A stretch of DNA of 64,000 bases from Paraglaciecola mesophila. Its GTDB lineage: Bacteria; Pseudomonadota; Gammaproteobacteria; Enterobacterales; Alteromonadaceae. The stretch's first letter is position 1, and the number at the start of each line of letters is the position of its first letter. Below, piece after piece: positions 58,995-64,000 of this stretch. The translations under genes and the position numbers were made by a program. The notes beneath the pieces were generated by a model. It searched no databases. It saw nothing but the letters and a program-made list of their open reading frames with translations, and was not told where the DNA came from. The DNA lies in NCBI RefSeq assembly GCF_009906955.1, contig NZ_CP047656.1, positions 868,001 through 932,000 of the forward strand. Direction: 5' to 3'.

Positions 58995-61367
58995 ATGTTT
59001 ACACTGACACCCTTTTGTCGATTTATTCGAAATAGTTTAAGTACCACTATCGCTACGTCTGTTGTCGTTAGCGCTGGAGTTAACGCGCAAGTTGAGCCAT
59101 CGACAACACAATCAACTGGCCTTGAGCGTATCGTTGTAACGTCACAAAAACGCGTACAATCTTTGCAAGATATCCCCACTTCAATTCAGGCCTTTTCCGG
59201 TGAAGCCCTAGAGGAAAATAACATCGCCAATTTACTGGATATGTCCGAATCTCTGCCCAATGTTCATATCACTGAAACCTCAAGCAGCAAACGTATATTT
59301 GTACGGGGGATAGGCTCAGGTACAAATGCTGGCTTTGAGCAATCGGTCGCTATGTACAAAGACGGTATTTATCTAGGCCGGGGCCATCAAGCAAAGTTTC
59401 CCTTCTTAGACATGGAGCGCATAGAGTTAGTAAAAGGGCCCCAAGCCGTTATGTTTGGTAAAAATGCCACTGCCGGCGCCTTGAGTATGAGCACCAACCC
59501 GGCCAGTTCATTGTTCGAAGGCAACGTGAAAGTAGAAGTTGGGTCAGATAACGAGCGACGTTATAGTGCCGTGCTCAATTTACCCGTAACCGACGATTTG
59601 GCGATCCGCGTCGCGGCATTCGATGAATCTAGAGATGGCTTTCTTTATAATCAAGCACGTAATAAAGATGAAGCGTCAAGCGATGCCAGCGGAGTACGAT
59701 TCACAGCAAACTGGCAAATAAACAATGCATTAACTGCTCAATTTAAATTCGAGCACGGCAATTTTTCCACCAGTGGCTCTCGCTACCAATATATTATCGA
59801 TACGCCTGCACGAGATGAACAAATTGCCCTCGATCCCACTGACCCAGGCAACGTAGGCTATCGCTCATTTTTACTTTCTGATACGAGCGGCTTAGACTAC
59901 ACCAGCTCAGTGTCAGGCGCCTTGCACCCTGGCGGTTTAGATGAAGGAAATGATACCTCTACTGATAATGCAGTGATAGCACTCACCTATGATGTTAATG
60001 ATTTCGAGCTCACTTCAATTTCAACTTATAGTCAATATGATTGGAATGCATTGTTTGACGCAGATTACTCAGAGGTTTCTTTGATCCGACAAGAATACAT
60101 TGAGCATTATCAGCAATTCACTCAAGAGTTCAGAGTCGCCTCACCGGTGAATCAAACGATCGAATATGTGGCGGGTGTGTTCTATATGAACAGCGAGCTT
60201 GAACATCCAAATGATGTATTACTGGGAGCGTCCCTGCTAATCCCAGATTTGCCAGGCACATCACTGGGCACATTGGCACAATTCGAACAAGAACAAGAAA
60301 GCTATTCTGCATTTACCTCACTCACTTGGAATATGGATGCAAACTGGAAAGCTAACCTTGGCTTACGTTATCAACATGAAACGAAAGACGTAACCAGTGA
60401 ACAATCTGTTTACGCTTTATTTGAAGACGGTACGCCTGAAGCCGTGCAACAGTTCGCAAATGCCGCTGCACCGGCGATATCTCTCAGTTTGTCAGGCGCC
60501 GGCATACATAACTTAGCAACCGATAGATCTGAATCTCACTTGTCCCCTAGTGTTAGCCTGCAATACTTTGGCTTTAGCGATACCATGGTGTTTGCAAATG
60601 CGGGCGTTGGTTACAAAGCTGGTGGCTTTGATGGCTCAGGGCTTAATTCCTCCCAAGGCACCAACGTCGACCCTAATTCGGGCTTTGAGTATGAAGATGA
60701 AAAAGCAACAAACTATGAGCTTGGCATAAAATCAGAACCAATTAAGAATATACTTGAGGTAAATGCAACAGTATTTTTAACGGATTATGATAATTTACAA
60801 GTGTCTGAATTTAACGGTAATGCCTTTGTGGTAAAAAACGCAGCGGAAACACGGGTCAAAGGGATTGAGTTAGACACCCGCTGGGCAATTGCCGATCGCT
60901 GGGATTTAACCGCCAATCTAGCGTTACTCGATTTTACATACCAAGCTTACGATGGTGCATCTCCTACCGTACGCCAAGCTGAGCTGCTTGGACAAGCAAC
61001 GCAATCACTCTCAGGTAGAACAGGTGCTTTTGCCCCTGATTATTCTGGAAATATCGCGCTCAATTATGAATCTTCGATTTGGTCTGGGTACACGTTCAAT
61101 GCTAATTTAGCGGTTAACTTCACTGACGACTTCTTTTTGGAACAAGACTTGGACCCTATCGCCAAGCAAAAAGCGTACGAAAAAATTAATCTTAGCGTCG
61201 GCTTACTTGATAAAGATGATCGTTGGTCTGTCTCGCTGTTGGTCAATAACCTCACAGATGAACGTACTTTTAGTCAAGCGAATGATGTCCCTGTGATCAG
61301 TTACGCCCACAGGTTCTTAGTAGAACGTCCTCGTAGCATACTTTTACAGTGCGCTTATTTCTTCTAA
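58995..61367 (+). CDS. TonB-dependent outer-membrane receptor
   Basis: 790 residues. The signal peptide ends VNAQVE near residue 33, followed by LERIVVTSQKRVQSLQDIPT (start of the plug), FVRGIGSGTNAGFEQSVAMY, and MERIELVKGPQAVMFGKNAT; the barrel ends in a phenylalanine-terminated strand (LLQCAYFF). AGAGG lies six bases before the ATG. It belongs to the same receptor subgroup as the one at 44302. Downstream aldolase-type and M14-type genes with a LysR regulator suggest uptake of a small carboxylated or amide compound (inference). Confidence 0.93.
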   Translation: MFTLTPFCRFIRNSLSTTIATSVVVSAGVNAQVEPSTTQSTGLERIVVTSQKRVQSLQDIPTSIQAFSGEALEENNIANLLDMSESLPNVHITETSSSKRIFVRGIGSGTNAGFEQSVAMYKDGIYLGRGHQAKFPFLDMERIELVKGPQAVMFGKNATAGALSMSTNPASSLFEGNVKVEVGSDNERRYSAVLNLPVTDDLAIRVAAFDESRDGFLYNQARNKDEASSDASGVRFTANWQINNALTAQFKFEHGNFSTSGSRYQYIIDTPARDEQIALDPTDPGNVGYRSFLLSDTSGLDYTSSVSGALHPGGLDEGNDTSTDNAVIALTYDVNDFELTSISTYSQYDWNALFDADYSEVSLIRQEYIEHYQQFTQEFRVASPVNQTIEYVAGVFYMNSELEHPNDVLLGASLLIPDLPGTSLGTLAQFEQEQESYSAFTSLTWNMDANWKANLGLRYQHETKDVTSEQSVYALFEDGTPEAVQQFANAAAPAISLSLSGAGIHNLATDRSESHLSPSVSLQYFGFSDTMVFANAGVGYKAGGFDGSGLNSSQGTNVDPNSGFEYEDEKATNYELGIKSEPIKNILEVNATVFLTDYDNLQVSEFNGNAFVVKNAAETRVKGIELDTRWAIADRWDLTANLALLDFTYQAYDGASPTVRQAELLGQATQSLSGRTGAFAPDYSGNIALNYESSIWSGYTFNANLAVNFTDDFFLEQDLDPIAKQKAYEKINLSVGLLDKDDRWSVSLLVNNLTDERTFSQANDVPVISYAHRFLVERPRSILLQCAYFF

Positions 61368-61385
61368 GTCGGATGAACTTCAATG

Positions 61386-62312
61386 TCAGATAGTAAGCTG
61401 TGAAGCGGGTATAACACGCTTGGCAATGTCGAGAAGTTTAGTCCGCATCCAGCTGTTTAACGGATCATGTACGGCCTGCTTATGCCAATACATATGAACA
61501 GGCAGTACCGGTACATCAAAAGGCAGAGGTACCACCTCTACTGGCATTTTTTGCTTCAATAGGCGTGCATACGCATTTGGCATAGTGAGCAACATATCGC
61601 AGCGACTGATCACACTGGTCGCGGCAAAATAATGCTCACAAGTCAGTGCAAATTTACGCGCAACCCCGTGCTGCGCAAGGGCCATGTCCACTGTATTTAC
61701 CGCAGAGTCTTTAAATCTTACTAACGCATGATCTGCTGCTATATAATTCGCGAGTGACATATTGGTTAAAATAGGGTGTTTTTGACGGCAAATAAGGGAA
61801 AAGTGCTCGTTACAAATCAAGGTGTGTTGAATGTTTTCAGAAGTCGGACTAAGCACATCAATGACAATATCTAATTCTTGATTTTCTAAGGCAGCCTCCA
61901 TATCTACATGACTAACTTGTCGGCTATTGACCGTGATGTTCGGTGTGTGAGTCAATAAATCCATTGCCAGCTCAGGAAAGAATATTGATTCGAGGATGTC
62001 ACGAAAACCGAACTTCATTTCACGTTGATATTGGTGCACGTCAAATTCGCCAATACTGCGTAAAGTAGACTCAAGCTCAGCCACAGAACTGCGTACTCTA
62101 GGCATAATGGTTTGGCATAGCTCAGTGGGGATCATTTTTCGCCCATGGCGAATAAACAAAGGATCTTGGAATTTCTCGCGCAACCGTGACAACGCATGAC
62201 TCACGGCAGGCTGACTAAGGTGAAGCCGCTTACCTGCACCAGTGATAGACCCTTCCTGATACACAGTGACTAAAACGAGAAACAAATTTAAATCAATTTT
62301 ACTATGCAGCAT
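61386..62312 (-). CDS. LysR-family transcriptional regulator
   Basis: 308 residues. The helix-turn-helix GSITGAGKRLHLSQPAVSHA followed by SRLREKFQDPLFIRHGRKM is typical of the NodD/ToxR-like LysR branch. The effector domain follows with FRDILESIFFPELAM. It diverges from the aldolase-like gene, with an 88-base intergenic region that should contain its operator, so it most likely regulates that gene. It converges on the TonB-dependent receptor gene. Confidence 0.92.
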   Translation of the reverse strand: MLHSKIDLNLFLVLVTVYQEGSITGAGKRLHLSQPAVSHALSRLREKFQDPLFIRHGRKMIPTELCQTIMPRVRSSVAELESTLRSIGEFDVHQYQREMKFGFRDILESIFFPELAMDLLTHTPNITVNSRQVSHVDMEAALENQELDIVIDVLSPTSENIQHTLICNEHFSLICRQKHPILTNMSLANYIAADHALVRFKDSAVNTVDMALAQHGVARKFALTCEHYFAATSVISRCDMLLTMPNAYARLLKQKMPVEVVPLPFDVPVLPVHMYWHKQAVHDPLNSWMRTKLLDIAKRVIPASQLTI

Positions 62313-62400
62313 ATTTATACTTAAAGATTAACTTTCATCATTAGCATTTATTCTATTAATTATTACACTGGTGTCAATTAAACCACGTGAAGGCGAGATC

Positions 62401-63207
62401 ATGAGTGATACAATCCAACAAGATGCAAACAATATGGCCATCGGCGCGGGCAAATTTAACATTCCCATGCCGCCGACTTTCACAGACAAATTCGCCCAGC
62501 GACAATATGAAAAACAGCGCTTAGCCGCCGGCTTTCGCGCATTTGCGTTGCATCAGTTCGACGAAGGATTAGCTGGACATATTACCCTACGAGACTGCAT
62601 TGAACCTGATACGTTTTGGGTTAATCCTTTAGGTATTCACTTTTCAATGATTAAAGCGTCTGATTTAGTGCGAATTGATCACAAAGGGAACATAATCGAT
62701 GGTGCGCACGCTGTGAACAACGCCGCATTTGCAATCCACTCTCGTGTCCATATGGCCCGCCCAGATGTGAACGCCGTTGCTCATGCACACACCAAGTACG
62801 GACGTGCGTTTTCAGCGTTAGGTGAATTGCTAAAACCAATATCACAAGATGCCTGTATGTTTTATGAAAACCACGGCCTATTCGAAACGTTTACTGGGGT
62901 CGTTGCACATAAAGATGAAGGCGATATGATTGCCCAAGCCTTGGGTGAACACAGCGCTGTTATTTTACAAAATCATGGCTTGATTACGGTGGGTAGCTCA
63001 GTCGATGCGGCAGTCGCAAACTTTATTTTGATGGACAGTTGCTGTCAAAGTCAGCTACTTGCTCAGGCAGCTGGCCCCTTAACCTTAATAGGACATGACA
63101 CCGCACTGAAAACAAAGGCCGCGAATGGTTCAGACTTAGTGACTTGGGGTAACTTCCAACCTTTATATTCAATGTTACACGCCTCAGATCCAAGCTTCTT
63201 AGCTTAG
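62401..63207 (+). CDS. Class II aldolase/adducin-family protein
   Basis: 268 residues from ATG 62401 with an AAGGCGAG binding site. LDEGLAGHITLRD-type N-terminus, then VNPLGIHFSMIKASDLVRID, the metal-binding HAHTKYGRAF and QNHGLITVGSSVDAAV identify the family. Members act as Zn-dependent aldolases, epimerases or decarboxylase-like enzymes on small hydroxy acids or sugar phosphates. The LysR gene diverges from it and the M14-like gene converges on it. Confidence 0.9.
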   Translation: MSDTIQQDANNMAIGAGKFNIPMPPTFTDKFAQRQYEKQRLAAGFRAFALHQFDEGLAGHITLRDCIEPDTFWVNPLGIHFSMIKASDLVRIDHKGNIIDGAHAVNNAAFAIHSRVHMARPDVNAVAHAHTKYGRAFSALGELLKPISQDACMFYENHGLFETFTGVVAHKDEGDMIAQALGEHSAVILQNHGLITVGSSVDAAVANFILMDSCCQSQLLAQAAGPLTLIGHDTALKTKAANGSDLVTWGNFQPLYSMLHASDPSFLA

Positions 63208-63247
63208 TCACCCCGTAAAAAATATACTCCCCTAGTTTTTAAGCACG

Positions 63248-63279
63248 ACGCAAACAGCGAATGAACTCGCTATTTGCGT
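63248..63279. terminator. Hairpin between convergent genes
   Basis: ACGCAAACAGCGA (63248-63260) pairs with TCGCTATTTGCGT (63267-63279) with one mismatch around a 6-nt loop. There is no clear T tract, so terminator function is probable but not certain. Confidence 0.55.
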
Positions 63280-63306
63280 GCATGTGTTAAACGCGAGAAA
63301 ACACAG

Positions 63307-64000
63307 TTATTGCTGCTCGCGCAGGTAATCGAGCGCCCCCGTTACCGCGGCAACTTGTGCAAGAATGCACTCCTCTGGTGTGGCATTTGCGCTGTCAGGG
63401 TACACTTCCGTTGTGGTGGTATATTCAGCATTAGTAAAACCGGCACACAAACCTAAATCTTTCAGTGCATAATGAATCACACCGTGCTGGATCATGGGCG
63501 AACCAATTAACTTTCCTTCCTCGTCTGGCAAAGCTATATGGGTCACTTTTTCAACACTGCTGACCACTGCACGTTGAAATGCATCTTGCGGGTTTTGAGT
63601 ATCACCTACCGTATAGAAGCCATCGGGAATTTGCCAAATATCTTGTGCTTTACCGTCACGTGCACAAAGGGCTGGGCGAAATTCGCTGTTGTCTGTATCC
63701 GTCGTTTCGTGCAAATCAATATGCGCGTGCACCGGTAAACCTAATTTACTCACGAAAGCCATAATTTGTGCTGCTTCAGGTGATTCACTTTGCGGTACAA
63801 AAGAGCGATTAGGATCGATCGCCATCGGGTTCCAACGGTTTATAGTTTCGTACCCCCAAGGACTGATGCAAGGGGCGATGATCAAATTAAATTCTGCTTC
63901 GTACTCGCTGGCGTGACGCATAGCAAAACGCAATGCCCCCTGAACACCACTGGTTTCATAACCGTGCACGCCACCGGTGATTAAAACCGTTGGCTTATCA
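63307..64000 (-). CDS. M14-family/succinylglutamate desuccinylase-like hydrolase, N-terminus cut
   Basis: The frame remains open to the right edge of the window, so the N-terminus lies beyond 64000. Zinc ligands are visible: VHGYETSG (HxxE motif) and AHIDLHETTDTD (third His), the M14 pattern shared by carboxypeptidases and aspartoacylase-type enzymes. Around 230 residues are visible. The enzyme would cleave an amide from an acidic substrate, perhaps a compound taken up through the nearby receptor. It is convergent with the aldolase gene; the two could be part of one pathway but are not co-transcribed. Confidence 0.8.
   Translation of the reverse strand, partial: DKPTVLITGGVHGYETSGVQGALRFAMRHASEYEAEFNLIIAPCISPWGYETINRWNPMAIDPNRSFVPQSESPEAAQIMAFVSKLGLPVHAHIDLHETTDTDNSEFRPALCARDGKAQDIWQIPDGFYTVGDTQNPQDAFQRAVVSSVEKVTHIALPDEEGKLIGSPMIQHGVIHYALKDLGLCAGFTNAEYTTTTEVYPDSANATPEECILAQVAAVTGALDYLREQQ

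Overview
The window reads as chromosomal DNA of a marine, heterotrophic Gram-negative gammaproteobacterium, most likely an Alteromonadales member of the Glaciecola/Paraglaciecola/Alteromonas kind. The basis is indirect: three TonB-dependent receptors, a TRAP transporter with its own porin, a P450 electron-transfer set, CpxP/CpxRA-like envelope stress genes, and moderate base composition. No rRNA, tRNA, transposase, integrase or CRISPR array was seen. Both edges cut genes.

Layout. 1-3925: a TonB-dependent receptor between two SnoaL/NTF2-like proteins. 4292-5101: ferredoxin/flavodoxin-NADP reductase. 5698-8955: a very large cytosolic homologue of the phosphorylase-kinase alpha/GH15 family. 9346-9966: LysE/RhtB exporter. 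10071-13750: a run of small, AT-rich, same-strand orphan genes separated by attC-like inverted repeats, probably a gene-cassette array without an integrase in view. 14082-20439: a Cache-type sensor kinase and NarL/LuxR-type regulator, divergent from a TakP-like TRAP transporter and a porin. 20643-25598: an exported hypothetical, SodC, a DUF2314/DUF2185 (Imm33-like) protein, and cpxP divergent from cpxRA with a perfect CpxR box.

25711-31875: ferredoxin reductase, [2Fe-2S] ferredoxin, cytochrome P450 and AraC regulator on one strand; Zn alcohol dehydrogenase and esterase on the other. This resembles an oxidative O-demethylation module with aldehyde disposal. 31890-38378: accessory signal peptidase I, a TPR-GGDEF diguanylate cyclase, an MDR oxidoreductase with a LysR regulator, and a winged-helix regulator.

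39002-44024: the most distinctive locus. It encodes an exported 640-residue Asn/Asp/Ser repeat protein, two small exported proteins with GG motifs, a FapD-like C39 peptidase and a FapF-like coiled-coil/beta-barrel protein. It looks like a divergent functional-amyloid (Fap-like) export system carrying an unusual low-complexity substrate.

44302-53650: a TonB-dependent receptor and a catabolic operon (cyclase-family hydrolase, 3-hydroxyacyl-CoA-dehydrogenase-like enzyme, BKACE, cupin, SDR, sodium symporter, two single-helix microproteins) with an IclR regulator. 53882-58539: RluA-type pseudouridine synthase, MFS exporter, RhlE-type helicase. 58995-64000: a third TonB-dependent receptor, LysR regulator, class II aldolase-like enzyme and a truncated M14/aspartoacylase-like hydrolase.

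Gene starts were re-chosen where a Shine-Dalgarno sequence or signal peptide favours an internal codon. Functions rest on recognised motifs and family resemblance read by eye; no database search was run.
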